Of a stretch of 54,939 bases of DNA, positions 21,329 through 30,369 are shown piece after piece. Every line of letters begins with the position of its first letter. Position 1 is the first letter of the stretch. Source of the DNA: Methylobacterium tarhaniae. Lineage in GTDB: Bacteria; Pseudomonadota; Alphaproteobacteria; Rhizobiales; Beijerinckiaceae. The notes below the pieces were generated by a model. That model was not told the origin of the DNA, searched no databases, and saw nothing but the letters and a program-made list of their open reading frames with translations. A program made the position numbers and the translations under genes. The stretch spans positions 1-54,939 of the forward strand of contig NZ_LABZ01000104.1 of the NCBI RefSeq assembly GCF_001043955.1, in the 5' to 3' direction.

Positions 21329-22642
21329 ATGGCACAGGTTGAATCGACCGGACGCTCGGGCCGGCTGACGCTCTACACTGGAATCGGCCTCGCCCTTGGC
21401 GTCGCGGTCGGCGCGGTGCTGCACGGCATGGCCGCGAGCCCCGCCGAGGCGAAGGAGATCGCCGGCTACTTCACCATCGGCACCGACATCTTCCTGCGGC
21501 TGATCAAGATGATCATCGCGCCGCTCGTCTTCGCCACCATCGTGTCGGGCATCGCGAGCTTCGGCGACACCAAGGCGGTCGGCCGCGTCGCGGGTTTCGC
21601 CATGGGGTGGTTCCTGACCGCCTCGATCGTCTCGCTGTCGCTCGGCTTCCTCGTCGCCAACCTCTTCCAGCCCGGCGCCAGCCTCGGCCTGCCGCTGCCG
21701 GACGCCGCGGCGCAGACGGGGCTCAAGGCGGCCTCGATCAACCTGCGCGAGTTCATCACCCACGTCTTCCCGACCAGCATCGTGTCGGCGATGGCGACCA
21801 ACGAGGTGCTGCAGATCCTGGTCTTCTCGGTGTTCTTCGGCTTCGGCCTCAGCGCGATCGACCGCCGTTACGCCGACCCGATGGTGCACATGCTGAACGG
21901 ACTGGCCGCGGTGATGTTCAAGGTCACCGACGCGGTGATGAAGGTGGCCCCACTGGCGGTCTTCGCCGCCATGGCCTCCGTCGTCACCATCCAGGGCCTC
22001 GGCGTGCTGGTCGATTACGGCAAGTTCATCGCCGTGTTCTATCTCGGCCTCGCCGTCCTGTGGGCGCTCCTGATCGGCGCCGGCTGGCTGGTGCTCGGCA
22101 ACAGCGTCGTGCGGCTCCTGCGCCTCCTGCGCACCCCGATGATCGTCGCCTTCTCGACCGCCAGCAGCGAGGCCGCCTTCCCGCGCACCGTCGAGGTGCT
22201 GGAGCGGTTCGGCGTGCGCCCCCGGGTCACCGGCTTCGTGCTGCCGCTCGGCTACTCGTTCAACCTCGACGGCTCGATGATGTACCAGGCGCTCGCCTCG
22301 CTGTTCATCGCCCAGGCCTTCGGCATCCATCTCGGCATCACCGAGCAGCTGACCATGCTGCTGGTCATGATGGTGACCAGCAAGGGCATCGCCGGCGTGC
22401 CCCGCGCCTCCCTGGTCGTGGTGGCCGCGACCGTACCGATGTTCGGCCTGCCCGCCGCCGGCATCCTGCTGATCATGGGCGTCGACCAGATCCTCGACAT
22501 GGGCCGCACCGTCACCAACGTGCTCGGCAACGGGCTTGCCACCGCCGCGGTCGCCCGCTGGCAGGGCGAGATGCAGGAGGGTGAGGACGAGACCGTCGCG
22601 GCGCCCGCCGCGGTGAGCCTGCCGACCGGCAAGGCGGCGTAA
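21329..22642 (+). CDS. Dicarboxylate/amino acid:cation symporter
   Basis: This 437-residue transporter is of the DctA/GltP (DAACS) family and has eight membrane helices and two re-entrant loops. Family landmarks are FLRLIKMIIAPLVFATIVSG, the Ser-rich hairpin FSTASSEAAFPRT, SFNLDGSMMYQALASLFIAQ (equivalent to the NLDG cation/substrate motif) and the end block GRTVTNVLGNGLATAAVARW. ATG 21329 follows GGGAGGA with a good spacer. It lies in series with aspA, which makes aspartate, fumarate or related C4 acids the likely substrates. It converges on the hydrolase gene with only 23 bases between the two stops. Confidence 0.93.
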   Translation: MAQVESTGRSGRLTLYTGIGLALGVAVGAVLHGMAASPAEAKEIAGYFTIGTDIFLRLIKMIIAPLVFATIVSGIASFGDTKAVGRVAGFAMGWFLTASIVSLSLGFLVANLFQPGASLGLPLPDAAAQTGLKAASINLREFITHVFPTSIVSAMATNEVLQILVFSVFFGFGLSAIDRRYADPMVHMLNGLAAVMFKVTDAVMKVAPLAVFAAMASVVTIQGLGVLVDYGKFIAVFYLGLAVLWALLIGAGWLVLGNSVVRLLRLLRTPMIVAFSTASSEAAFPRTVEVLERFGVRPRVTGFVLPLGYSFNLDGSMMYQALASLFIAQAFGIHLGITEQLTMLLVMMVTSKGIAGVPRASLVVVAATVPMFGLPAAGILLIMGVDQILDMGRTVTNVLGNGLATAAVARWQGEMQEGEDETVAAPAAVSLPTGKAA

Positions 22643-22665
22643 CGGCAGGGGGGCGGGCGCGGGAT

Positions 22666-23469
22666 CTAACCGATGCCCGCCAGCACCTCGACCACCTTCT
22701 CGGGATTCGGCACCTCGACGTCGTGCGGCACCGCCAGTTCCCGGTACTGCCAGCCGGTCTTCGCCTTCGCGCGCCGCCGGCTCGGCTCGATCGAGGCCAG
22801 AGCCGGATTGGTGTAGGCGACATAGGTCACCGGCAGGCCGGCGCCGGCAGGTTTGGAGAGCCGCACCGGGCTCTCGTAGGTGCCGACCGGGTGCGGCCGC
22901 AGGCGCTGCATGAACCAGTCCTTGGCCGGTCCCGCCGGGATCGGGAAGGCCTCCGGGCCGGGCACCGGCAGGGCCACGCCCGCGCCCTGCTCCAGGGCCG
23001 TCTTGCGCCGGGCCTCCGCCATGCCGGCGGGCAGGATCGTGAAGGCGGTGTCGCCGTCCTCGGGGATCAGCGCGTCGAGATAGACGATGTGGCGGATGCG
23101 GTCGGTCAGGCGGTCGGCGACCCCGGTCACCGCCATGCCGCCATAGGAATGCCCGACCAGGATCACGTCGCGCAGATCCTCGAATGCGATCAGGTTCGCC
23201 ACGTCATCGATATGGGTGTCGACGGTGATCTGGCGCGACAGCAGGTTGCTGCGCTCGCCGAGCCCGGTCTGGGTCGGCGTGAAGACCCGGTGCCCCTGCC
23301 CGCGCAAGGACGTGGCGACGTCGCGCCAGATCCAGCCGCCGCCATAGGCGCCGTGGACCAGCACGTAGGTCTTCGGAGCCGCGCCTTGCGCCTGCGCGGC
23401 CCCCCCTGGCGCGAGGGTCGCGGCGAGGGCGGAGACGCCCGCCAGGGCTGTTCTGCGGTTGACCGTCAC
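22666..23469 (-). CDS. Secreted alpha/beta hydrolase
   Basis: This 267-residue alpha/beta hydrolase starts at GTG 23469 with GGAGGA eight bases upstream. It begins with a twin-arginine-like leader (VNRRTALAGVSALAATLAPG) cut near AQA, so it is exported, possibly folded. The core reads TYVLVHGAYGGGWIWRDVA (oxyanion region), the nucleophile elbow VGHSYGGM with Ser108, an acidic position in YLDALIPEDGD, and a late His in VPHDVEVPNP. This pattern matches the plant-esterase/EstC-like group of carboxylesterases. The substrate is unknown. It is divergent from the aminotransferase gene across a repeat-bearing promoter region. Confidence 0.85.
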   Translation of the reverse strand: MTVNRRTALAGVSALAATLAPGGAAQAQGAAPKTYVLVHGAYGGGWIWRDVATSLRGQGHRVFTPTQTGLGERSNLLSRQITVDTHIDDVANLIAFEDLRDVILVGHSYGGMAVTGVADRLTDRIRHIVYLDALIPEDGDTAFTILPAGMAEARRKTALEQGAGVALPVPGPEAFPIPAGPAKDWFMQRLRPHPVGTYESPVRLSKPAGAGLPVTYVAYTNPALASIEPSRRRAKAKTGWQYRELAVPHDVEVPNPEKVVEVLAGIG

Positions 23470-23525
23470 GCTCTGCTTCCTCCGGTTGTTCGTTCTTGAA
23501 ACCGTTGTAGCGGCGAGCCGGCCAA

Positions 23526-23574
23526 GGTCCACCGCCACGCAGGGTCCACCGCCACGCAGAGTCCACCGCCACGT
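23526..23574. repeat. Three 17-nt direct repeats in a divergent promoter region
   Basis: GGTCCACCGCCACGCAG occurs at 23526 and again, unchanged, at 23543; a third copy beginning AGTCCACCGCCACG starts at 23560. The array lies between the divergent hydrolase (start 23469) and aminotransferase (start 23672) genes. It could be a regulator-binding array or a neutral minisatellite. Confidence 0.85.
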
Positions 23575-23671
23575 ATGCGCGGGATGCGGCTCGCGCCCCG
23601 CGCCGCTGATGCTATGAGGGTCGCCGACACGCTTGCCCCTGCCGGGCACCACACGAGGGCACGAGCCACCG

Positions 23672-24880
23672 ATGACCCACGCGGAGACCACCCATCCGGA
23701 CCTCGCCGCCGGACTCTCGCCGCGGATGCAGGGCATCGGCACGAGCCAGATCGGCCTCGTCGCCGATCGCGGCCGGGACGACCCGCAAGTGGTCAAGCTG
23801 TGGATCGGCGAGGGCGACCTGCCGACGCCGCCCTTCATCGTCGAGGCGGCGCACCGGGCGATGCTGGCGGGCCATACCCGCTACGCCACCTCTCTCGGCA
23901 TCCCGCGCCTGCGCGAGGCCTTGAGCGCCTACCACGCCCGGCACTGGGGCGTGACGATCCCGCCGGAGCGCTTCGCCGTCACCGCGGGCGGCATGAACGC
24001 CATCATGCAGGCGGCCCAGGCGCTGCTGGAACCCGGCGACGAGATCGTCATCCCCTCCCCGGCCTGGCCGAACCTGGCGGAGGCGGTGCGCATCACCGGC
24101 GGGGTGCCGGTGACGGTGCCCTACCGGGTGCAAGGAGACGGGCGCTTCGCCCTGCCGCTCTCCGACATCGCGGCGGCGATCACCCCGCGCACCCGCGTGA
24201 TCGTGGTGAACTCGCCCTCGAACCCGACCGGCTGGACCATGCCGCTCGACGAGATGACGGCCCTTCGCGATCTCGCCCGGGCGCGGGGCCTGTGGATCCT
24301 CTCCGACGAGGTCTACGCCCACTTCACCTACGGCAACGCCATCGCGCCGTCCTTCCTGCAGATCTGCACCGAGGACGACCGGCTGATCGTCACCAACACC
24401 TTCTCGAAGAACTGGGCGATGACCGGCTGGCGCGCCGGCTGGCTGATCGCCCCAAGAGGGCTGGCGCCGACTTTCGCCAAGCTCGGCCAGTACAACACCA
24501 CCTCGATCCCGACCTTCATCCAGCACGCCGCCGTGACGGCTTTGGAGGAGGGCGACGGCTTCATCCGCCAGATGGTCGCCCGCTGCGCCGAGAGCCGGGA
24601 GATCCTGGTCGCGGGACTGTCCCGCCTGCCCGGCGTCACGGTGTCGGTGCCGGAGGGCGCCTTCTACCTCATGGCCCGGGTCGCCGGCCCCGGCACCCCG
24701 CGCCCCGACGAGACCAGCCTCGCGATCGCCTTCCGGCTCCTCGAGGAGGCGAAGGTCGGCGTCGCGCCCGGCACCGCCTTCGGGCCGGAGGGCGAGGGCT
24801 TCATCCGCCTGTGCTTCGCCATCAGCCCGGGCCTCGCCCGGGAGGCGGTGGCGCGCCTCACCCCCGTCCTCGGCCGCTGA
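23672..24880 (+). CDS. PLP-dependent class I aminotransferase
   Basis: This 402-residue fold-type I aminotransferase carries the cofactor Lys246 in NTFSKNWAMTGWRAGW, with Asp in LSDEVYAHFTYG and Asn in NSPSNPTGW as the other PLP contacts. The glycine-rich phosphate site is VTAGGMNAIMQAAQA, and a substrate carboxylate Arg sits near FIRLCFAIS. Length and motifs fit the aspartate/alanine aminotransferase superfamily; the amino donor is not evident. The start is ATG 23672, since the upstream extension lacks family features. It is followed after 13 bases by the GhrA-type reductase, so the pair may interconvert an amino acid, its keto acid and the hydroxy acid. Confidence 0.9.
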   Translation: MTHAETTHPDLAAGLSPRMQGIGTSQIGLVADRGRDDPQVVKLWIGEGDLPTPPFIVEAAHRAMLAGHTRYATSLGIPRLREALSAYHARHWGVTIPPERFAVTAGGMNAIMQAAQALLEPGDEIVIPSPAWPNLAEAVRITGGVPVTVPYRVQGDGRFALPLSDIAAAITPRTRVIVVNSPSNPTGWTMPLDEMTALRDLARARGLWILSDEVYAHFTYGNAIAPSFLQICTEDDRLIVTNTFSKNWAMTGWRAGWLIAPRGLAPTFAKLGQYNTTSIPTFIQHAAVTALEEGDGFIRQMVARCAESREILVAGLSRLPGVTVSVPEGAFYLMARVAGPGTPRPDETSLAIAFRLLEEAKVGVAPGTAFGPEGEGFIRLCFAISPGLAREAVARLTPVLGR

Positions 24881-24893
24881 AGGAACGAGCCCG

Positions 24894-25841
24894 ATGTCGG
24901 AGACGATCGCGTTCGTCGGCAACCTCGACGCCGAGGAGGAGGCCGACTTCCTGGCCGCGCTCGCCGCGGCGCTGCCCGAGGAGACCATCCGGCCGTTTCG
25001 ACATTTAAGCGCGGCGGAGCGCGCCGCCATCCGGATCGCCATCGTGGCCAATCCCGATCCCGCCGAGGTGGCGCAGCTGCCGAACCTCGCCTGGATCCAG
25101 AGCCTCTGGGCCGGGGTCGAGCGGCTGGTGCGCGACCTCGGGCAAAGCGGCGTGCCGATCGTCCGCCTGATCGATCCCGAACTCGCCCGCACCATGGCCG
25201 AGGCGGTGCTGGCCTGGACCTACTATCTCCAGCGCGACATGCCGGCCTATCGGCGCCAGCAGGAGGCCGGGACCTGGGGCCAGCTGGCCTATCGCCCGCC
25301 GAACGAGACGACGGTCGGGCTCCTCGGCCTCGGCGCGCTGGGGAGCGCGGCGGCGGAGCGCCTGGTGGGGGCGGGCTTCCGGGTCTCGGCCTGGAGCCGC
25401 TCGCCCAAGGACGTGCCGCCGGGGGTGACGGGCTTCTCCGGGGCCGAGGGCCTGGGAGACCTGCTCGCGACGAGCGACATCGCCGTCTGCCTTCTGCCCC
25501 TGACCGGGGAAACGCGGGGCCTCCTCGAGGCCGGGCGGTTCGCCGCGATGAAGCCGGGGGCGGCGCTGATCAATTTCGGCCGCGGGCCGATCGTCGCCAC
25601 CGACGCGCTCCTCGCCGCCCTCGATGCGGGCCAGCTCTCGCACGCGGTGCTGGACGTGTTCGAGGTCGAGCCGCTGCCGCCGGACTCCCCCCTCTGGCGC
25701 CATCCCGGCGTGACCGTGCTGCCGCACATCTCCGGGCCGACCACACCGAGGAGCAGCGCCGCCATCGTCGCCGGCAACGTACGGGCCTATCGCGCCTCGG
25801 GGCGGATCCCGCAGGCCGTGGACATGACGCGCGGGTACTGA
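24894..25841 (+). CDS. ghrA: Glyoxylate/hydroxypyruvate reductase A type dehydrogenase
   Basis: This 315-residue D-2-hydroxyacid dehydrogenase has the nucleotide-binding GLLGLGALGSAAAERL near 143-158 and the catalytic triad Arg (INFGRGPIV), Glu (DVFEVEPLPPDSPLW) and His (VLPHISGPT). The short form and the LPHISGPT end match GhrA-type reductases, which reduce glyoxylate or hydroxypyruvate with NADPH. ATG 24894 is 13 bases after the aminotransferase stop, so the two form an operon. In a methylotroph, hydroxypyruvate reduction belongs to the serine cycle, but that cycle normally uses a different reductase (HprA), so this may be a side or detoxifying activity. Confidence 0.88.
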   Translation: MSETIAFVGNLDAEEEADFLAALAAALPEETIRPFRHLSAAERAAIRIAIVANPDPAEVAQLPNLAWIQSLWAGVERLVRDLGQSGVPIVRLIDPELARTMAEAVLAWTYYLQRDMPAYRRQQEAGTWGQLAYRPPNETTVGLLGLGALGSAAAERLVGAGFRVSAWSRSPKDVPPGVTGFSGAEGLGDLLATSDIAVCLLPLTGETRGLLEAGRFAAMKPGAALINFGRGPIVATDALLAALDAGQLSHAVLDVFEVEPLPPDSPLWRHPGVTVLPHISGPTTPRSSAAIVAGNVRAYRASGRIPQAVDMTRGY

Positions 25842-26030
25842 CGACGACGCCTCCCCGCTCAGGCGACGCGCCGGAGGACCGGGGCACGTCCGGCCCCCGT
25901 CACGCTCCGTTCGCCCGGCCTGACGAGGCGCCGCAGCCCTCGCGGCGAAGCCGGCATCACCCGCCGGAAATCCGCTCGCGGACCAACCTTCGTCATTGAC
26001 GCCTCCGGGCCGACCTGCCTACCCAGGCTC

Positions 26031-26393
26031 ATGCGCGTGAGCCTGCCGACACGGTCGATCGGTCGCGCGACCATCGCGGTGGTCGCACTCTACGCGCTGT
26101 GCCTGCAAATGCTGCTCGGTGCCCTCGCGCCCGTTCCGGCGCAGGCGGCCGCGGGCCCGGTGATCTGCCATGTCGACGGGGCGGACGGCTCTCCGCAGGG
26201 CGTCCCCCATTGCGCCCTGGCCTGCTGCATCGCGGCCCATCCCATCGCCCTCGCCGCACCGGCTTTGCTCGCCTTCCACCTGGCCTGGGACGGCCCGGCT
26301 CCGGCCGACCGCGTCCCGCCTTCCGCCGACGAGAGCCCGGCCCGGGACCCGCCCGGCACGAGTGCCAGCCCACGAGGACCGCCGCAGGCCTGA
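26031..26393 (+). CDS. DUF2946-like Cys/His-rich secreted protein
   Basis: This 120-residue protein has an N-terminal export signal or membrane anchor (ATIAVVALYALCLQMLLGAL, ending APVPAQA near residue 39). The mature part holds a compact metal-binding-like cluster: Cys46, His47, His60, Cys61, Cys65, Cys66 and His70 (ICHVDG...HCALACCIAAH), then a hydrophobic turn and a Pro-rich, acidic tail. This matches the DUF2946 pattern. It is first in a run with a PepSY membrane protein and a TonB-dependent receptor, 45 bases before the former. Binding of copper or another soft metal is suggested by the cluster and context; it is not demonstrated. Confidence 0.72.
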   Translation: MRVSLPTRSIGRATIAVVALYALCLQMLLGALAPVPAQAAAGPVICHVDGADGSPQGVPHCALACCIAAHPIALAAPALLAFHLAWDGPAPADRVPPSADESPARDPPGTSASPRGPPQA

Positions 26394-26438
26394 TCGAGCC
26401 TCACCGCCTTCGATCAACCGCCTCCGGACCCTCGACCC

Positions 26439-27821
26439 ATGCTCAGCCCCTCCTCCGCCCCCGTCCCGGGGCGTGCGCGCTTGCGCGATGCCCTCCATCG
26501 CGCGGTGTGGCGCTGGCACTTCTATGCCGGCCTGCTCTGCCTGCCGTTCCTGATCCTGCTGTCGGCCACCGGCTCGGTCTACCTGTTCAAGGACGAGATC
26601 AACCGCACGCTGTTTTCCCACCGCACGATCGTGCCGGTGCGCGCGAGCCCGCCGCTCTCGCCGGAGCGCCTGATCTTCATCGCCGCCGACGCGGTGCCGG
26701 ACGCCCAGCCGACGACCTATGCGAGCCCGGAGGCTCCCGACCGCGCGGCGATCGTCACCATGACGGGCCCGACGGGCAAGACCCTCGTCTATCTCGACCC
26801 CTATGACGGCGCCGTCCTCGACCGGGTCGGGCGCAACGACGAGGCGATGATGGTGGTGCGCCGGCTGCACAGCCTGGCGTATTTCGGGCCGGTGGCGAAC
26901 GGCCTGATCGAAATCGTGGCCGGCTTCACGCTGATCCTGGTCCTGAGCGGGATCTACCTGTGGTGGCCGCGACGCCAAGGCGGCGGCCAAGGCGGCGGAG
27001 TCGTCACGGTGCGCGGCACCCCGGCGCGGCGGGTCTGGTGGCGCGACCTGCACGCGGTCACCGGCTTCCTCGCCGGGGCCGGCCTGTTCTTCCTCGCCGC
27101 CACCGGCCTGCCCTGGTCGATCCTGTGGGGCGACCAGTTCCGGGCGGTGTCGAACCGGGCCGGGCTCGGCCAGCCGAACGCCCTCTGGGCCGGGGTGCCG
27201 GTCTCGACGGTGCCGATGGGCGCGGTGCTCGACACGGCCGGCTGGGCGTTGGAGGCCGCGCCGCTGCCGCGCTCGAACGGCCAGGACGGCGTGCCGATCG
27301 GCATCGACCGCGCGACCGAGATCCTGACCGGTCTCGGCATGCCGGCGGGCTACGAGCTGGCGCTGCCGGAGGGGCCGACGGGCGTCTACGCGGCGGCCGC
27401 CTATCCGCGCGACGTCACCCGCCAGCGGATGATCTCCCTCGACCAGTATACCGGCCGGCCGCTGGTCAACGTGACGTTCGGCGAGATCGGCCTCGTCGGG
27501 CGCGGGATCCAGTACGGGATCGGGCTGCACAAGGGCGAGTTCGCCGGGCGGCTCAACCAGCTCCTGATGCTCGCCTTCTGCCTCGCCACGATCCTGCTCG
27601 CGGTGACTGCGGCGGTGATGTGGTGGAAGCGCCGCCCCAAGGGCCGCCTCGGCGTGCCGGCCTGGCCCGACGACCGCCGGGCGGTCGGGGCCGTCACCGG
27701 CCTCGTCGCCGCGTTCGGGATCGCCTTCCCCCTCACCGGGCTGGCGATCCTGGCGATGATCGCCCTCGACGCCGCGCTCATCGGCCTGCGGCGCGGCCTC
27801 CGGCGGCCGGCGACGGCCTGA
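26439..27821 (+). CDS. PepSY-associated TM helix protein
   Basis: This 460-residue inner-membrane protein is of the PepSY_TM family. The first helix is WHFYAGLLCLPFLILLSATGSVYLF, followed by the family phrase FKDEINRTL and a periplasmic PepSY region with YLDPYDGAVL. RRLHSLAYFGPVANGLIEI then leads into helix 2, ending GIYLWWPRR. RVWWRDLHAVTGFLAGAGLF gives helix 3, and two or three helices lie at the C-terminus (LLMLAFCLATILLAVTAAVM). Conserved His residues in helices are typical and suggest heme- or iron-linked redox work. Members often accompany TonB-dependent receptors and are thought to reduce ferric or other metals after uptake, which fits the next gene. Confidence 0.9.
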   Translation: MLSPSSAPVPGRARLRDALHRAVWRWHFYAGLLCLPFLILLSATGSVYLFKDEINRTLFSHRTIVPVRASPPLSPERLIFIAADAVPDAQPTTYASPEAPDRAAIVTMTGPTGKTLVYLDPYDGAVLDRVGRNDEAMMVVRRLHSLAYFGPVANGLIEIVAGFTLILVLSGIYLWWPRRQGGGQGGGVVTVRGTPARRVWWRDLHAVTGFLAGAGLFFLAATGLPWSILWGDQFRAVSNRAGLGQPNALWAGVPVSTVPMGAVLDTAGWALEAAPLPRSNGQDGVPIGIDRATEILTGLGMPAGYELALPEGPTGVYAAAAYPRDVTRQRMISLDQYTGRPLVNVTFGEIGLVGRGIQYGIGLHKGEFAGRLNQLLMLAFCLATILLAVTAAVMWWKRRPKGRLGVPAWPDDRRAVGAVTGLVAAFGIAFPLTGLAILAMIALDAALIGLRRGLRRPATA

Positions 27822-27878
27822 CGCGCAGTCTTCGTCGGCGCTTTCGCGCCGCCTCAACCGCTTTCGACGAGACGTCCG

Positions 27879-30203
27879 ATGCCGCCCTTCCCCGGTTCCG
27901 GCCTGCGCCCGCGCGCGCTCGCCCTCCTCCTCGCCCTCGCCCCCGGCGCCGCCCTGGCGCAGGGCGCGCCCGACACCATCGCCCTCGACGAGATCACCGT
28001 GGCGGGATCCGGCGCGCCGGCAAGCCCCGCTTCCGGACCAAGCCCCGCCTTCGGCGTCGCCGCCCCGCCGGGTTCGGCACCGAGCGTGATCGAGCACCCG
28101 GTCGGCGAGATCGTCACCGGGATCGGCCGGCGGGACGTGATCGCCAACCGGCCGGCGACCGGCATCGGGCAGGTGCTCGTCAACAGTCCCGGCGTCACCG
28201 TGCGGCAGGGCAACGGACCCCGCGACGTGGTGGTGTCGATCCGCGGCAACAACGCCCGCTCGACCGGCGTCATCAGGAACATGGTGGTGCTGGAGGACGG
28301 CTTCGCCATGACCCAGCCCGACGGCGCCTCGCGCTTCGACCTCACCGATCCGCGGGCCTATTCCCGCATCGACGTCTTCCGCGGGCCGCAATCGCCGCTC
28401 TTCGGCAACTACGCCACCGGCGGCGCGATCGCCTTCCGCACCCGCACCGGCCGGGAGATCGACGGCTACGAGGTCGGCGTCGATGCCGGCAGCTTCGGCA
28501 GCCTGAACCACTTCTTCACGGTGGGAGGGGCGAGCGGTCCCTACGAGGTCAGCCTGTTCGCCAGCGATTACCGCCTCAACGGCTACCAGGACCACGGCAG
28601 CGCCAACACCCAGACCGTCAACCTGCTGGCGAGCTACACTCCCAGTCCGGACAACCGCTTCACCCTGAAGGTCGTCAACAACACCCTCGACGCCGACCTT
28701 CCGGCCCGCTCGTCGCTGGCGCAGTACCGGATCAACCCCTATCAGCGCGGCTGCGCGGCGGCCGCCACCGCGGCACCGGGCTGCACCACCATCAATCTCT
28801 TCCGCAACGGCGCCTTCGGCGCCACCGTGCCGGTGACGGCCGATGAGGGCGCCTTCGGCCGCACCGACCGGCGCACGATCATCGCCGGCCGCTGGGAGCA
28901 CGACATCGACGCCGACACGACCTGGCGCATGCAGGTCGGCTTCGACGAGCGCAACTTCAACCAGCCCTTCTACACGACCTCCTCGCGCGGCAGCTATCCG
29001 TCCTACACCGTGCTGACCGACATCACCCATCGCGGCGAGGTGTTCGGCCTGCCGGCGGTCGGCTACGCGGCGCTCTCCTACAGCGCCATCGACAACCGCA
29101 TCGCCCTCTACAACCGGGCGCCCTATGGCGGCCCGCGCCTCGGCGCGCTGGTGAGCAACCAGGAGGCGGTGCAGTCGAATCTCGGCGGCCGGGCCCGGAC
29201 GGAGGTCGCGCTCTCCGAGCAATGGACCGGAATCCTCGGCGTCTCGGCGGAGAATACCTGGCTGAAGGGGCGCACCTTCACCTATGCCTATTCGGCCGCC
29301 GGCGTGTCCCCGGCCCTGGCGAACGTCGATCGCAGCTTCCTGAACGTGGCGCCGGAACTGGCGCTGGTCTACCGGCCCGACACGACCTGGGCCTTCCGCG
29401 GCCGCGTCGCCACCGGCTACGCCACCCCGGCGGCGAGCGCGCTGTTCGTCACGCCGGGCGGCGTGCCGGGCAACAACACCGACCTGCGCACCCAGACCAA
29501 TCTCGGCTTCGATCTGGGGGCCGACTGGTCGCCCCTGCCGGATCTGCGCCTGAGCCTCACCGGCTTCTACGAGTTCTTCCGCAACGAGTTCGTCACCCAG
29601 TCGCCGGGGGCGGGCCTGCTCGGCTACACCTTCAACGCCCCGGCCTCGGAGCATCGCGGCATCGAGGCGGGCGCCGAATGGGCCTTTTCCCCGGGCTGGC
29701 GCGCTTACGCGGCCTACGGCCTCAACGACCAGTTCTACACCCGCTACGTCGAGCAGCTGAGCGCCGGCAGCCTGACCGCGCGGTTCGACCGGGCGGGCCG
29801 CCTGATCCCGGGCGTGCCGGCCCACCAGCTCCTCGCCCGCATCGGCTACGACCAGCCGTCGGGACCGCTGAAAGGCCTCGGCGCCTTCGTCGAGGCGGTC
29901 TACCAGGACGGCTTCTTCCTCGACAACGCCAACCTGCTCAAGGTGCCGGGCTACACGCTCCTCAACGCCAACATCCACTACGACACCGACCTGGTCGGTG
30001 CCTATGCCAAGCGCCTCAGCCTCTATCTCGAGGTGCGCAACATCCTCGATACGACCACCATCGCCTCGGCCCAGCCCCTGGCGAACTCGATCAGTGCCGT
30101 GACCGGCTTGCAGAACGGCGCGAGCGTGCTGGCGACCACCACCGGCTCGATCTTCGCCGGCGCGCCGCGGAGCCTCGTCGGCGGGATGAAGCTGGCTTTC
30201 TGA
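27879..30203 (+). CDS. TonB-dependent outer-membrane receptor
   Basis: This 774-residue receptor has a signal peptide (to about residue 28, ALAQG), a TonB box DEITV at 37-41, a plug domain from about 75 to 200 (VLVNSPGVTVRQGNGPRDVV, FRGPQSPLFGNYATGGAI), and a 22-strand barrel ending in the required terminal Phe (LVGGMKLAF). A Cys pair, RGC...PGCTT, near 292-307 probably makes an extracellular-loop disulfide. The ligand is unknown; siderophore-bound iron, copper or lanthanide chelates are all possible in a methylotroph. It is the third gene of a run with the DUF2946 and PepSY genes (57 bases after the latter), so metal uptake is the likely role. Confidence 0.92.
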   Translation: MPPFPGSGLRPRALALLLALAPGAALAQGAPDTIALDEITVAGSGAPASPASGPSPAFGVAAPPGSAPSVIEHPVGEIVTGIGRRDVIANRPATGIGQVLVNSPGVTVRQGNGPRDVVVSIRGNNARSTGVIRNMVVLEDGFAMTQPDGASRFDLTDPRAYSRIDVFRGPQSPLFGNYATGGAIAFRTRTGREIDGYEVGVDAGSFGSLNHFFTVGGASGPYEVSLFASDYRLNGYQDHGSANTQTVNLLASYTPSPDNRFTLKVVNNTLDADLPARSSLAQYRINPYQRGCAAAATAAPGCTTINLFRNGAFGATVPVTADEGAFGRTDRRTIIAGRWEHDIDADTTWRMQVGFDERNFNQPFYTTSSRGSYPSYTVLTDITHRGEVFGLPAVGYAALSYSAIDNRIALYNRAPYGGPRLGALVSNQEAVQSNLGGRARTEVALSEQWTGILGVSAENTWLKGRTFTYAYSAAGVSPALANVDRSFLNVAPELALVYRPDTTWAFRGRVATGYATPAASALFVTPGGVPGNNTDLRTQTNLGFDLGADWSPLPDLRLSLTGFYEFFRNEFVTQSPGAGLLGYTFNAPASEHRGIEAGAEWAFSPGWRAYAAYGLNDQFYTRYVEQLSAGSLTARFDRAGRLIPGVPAHQLLARIGYDQPSGPLKGLGAFVEAVYQDGFFLDNANLLKVPGYTLLNANIHYDTDLVGAYAKRLSLYLEVRNILDTTTIASAQPLANSISAVTGLQNGASVLATTTGSIFAGAPRSLVGGMKLAF

Positions 30204-30265
30204 CCACCCTCCGGACTTGGAGGAGAAGCGGCCCACCTGCGCCCCATCCCCGAAAACCGCTCATA

Positions 30266-30350
30266 TCGCGCAATTCGCCGATTGACCCCTGCCCATTTTT
30301 GCGCTCTTCAAGCGCTAACACTCGAATATTCGCGCAATCATTTGCGCGAA
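30266..30350. promoter_or_regulatory. Repeated operator-like motif before the sugar-acid operon
   Basis: TCGCGCAAT occurs at 30266-30274 and again at 30330-30338. The second copy is part of a perfect inverted repeat, TTCGCGCAA-TCAT-TTGCGCGAA (30329-30350), only twenty bases before the permease ATG. Copies 64 bases apart would lie on the same helix face. The site is a good candidate operator for the DeoR-type regulator encoded at the end of this operon. Confidence 0.55.
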
Positions 30351-30369
30351 CCGCGCAGCGGAGGAACGC

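Noticed and set aside
26019..30236. An open frame of about 1400 codons antisense to the PepSY and TonB-receptor genes
   Set aside because: It crosses two clearly coding genes on the other strand and shows only Arg/Gly/Ala/Asp-rich low-complexity sequence.
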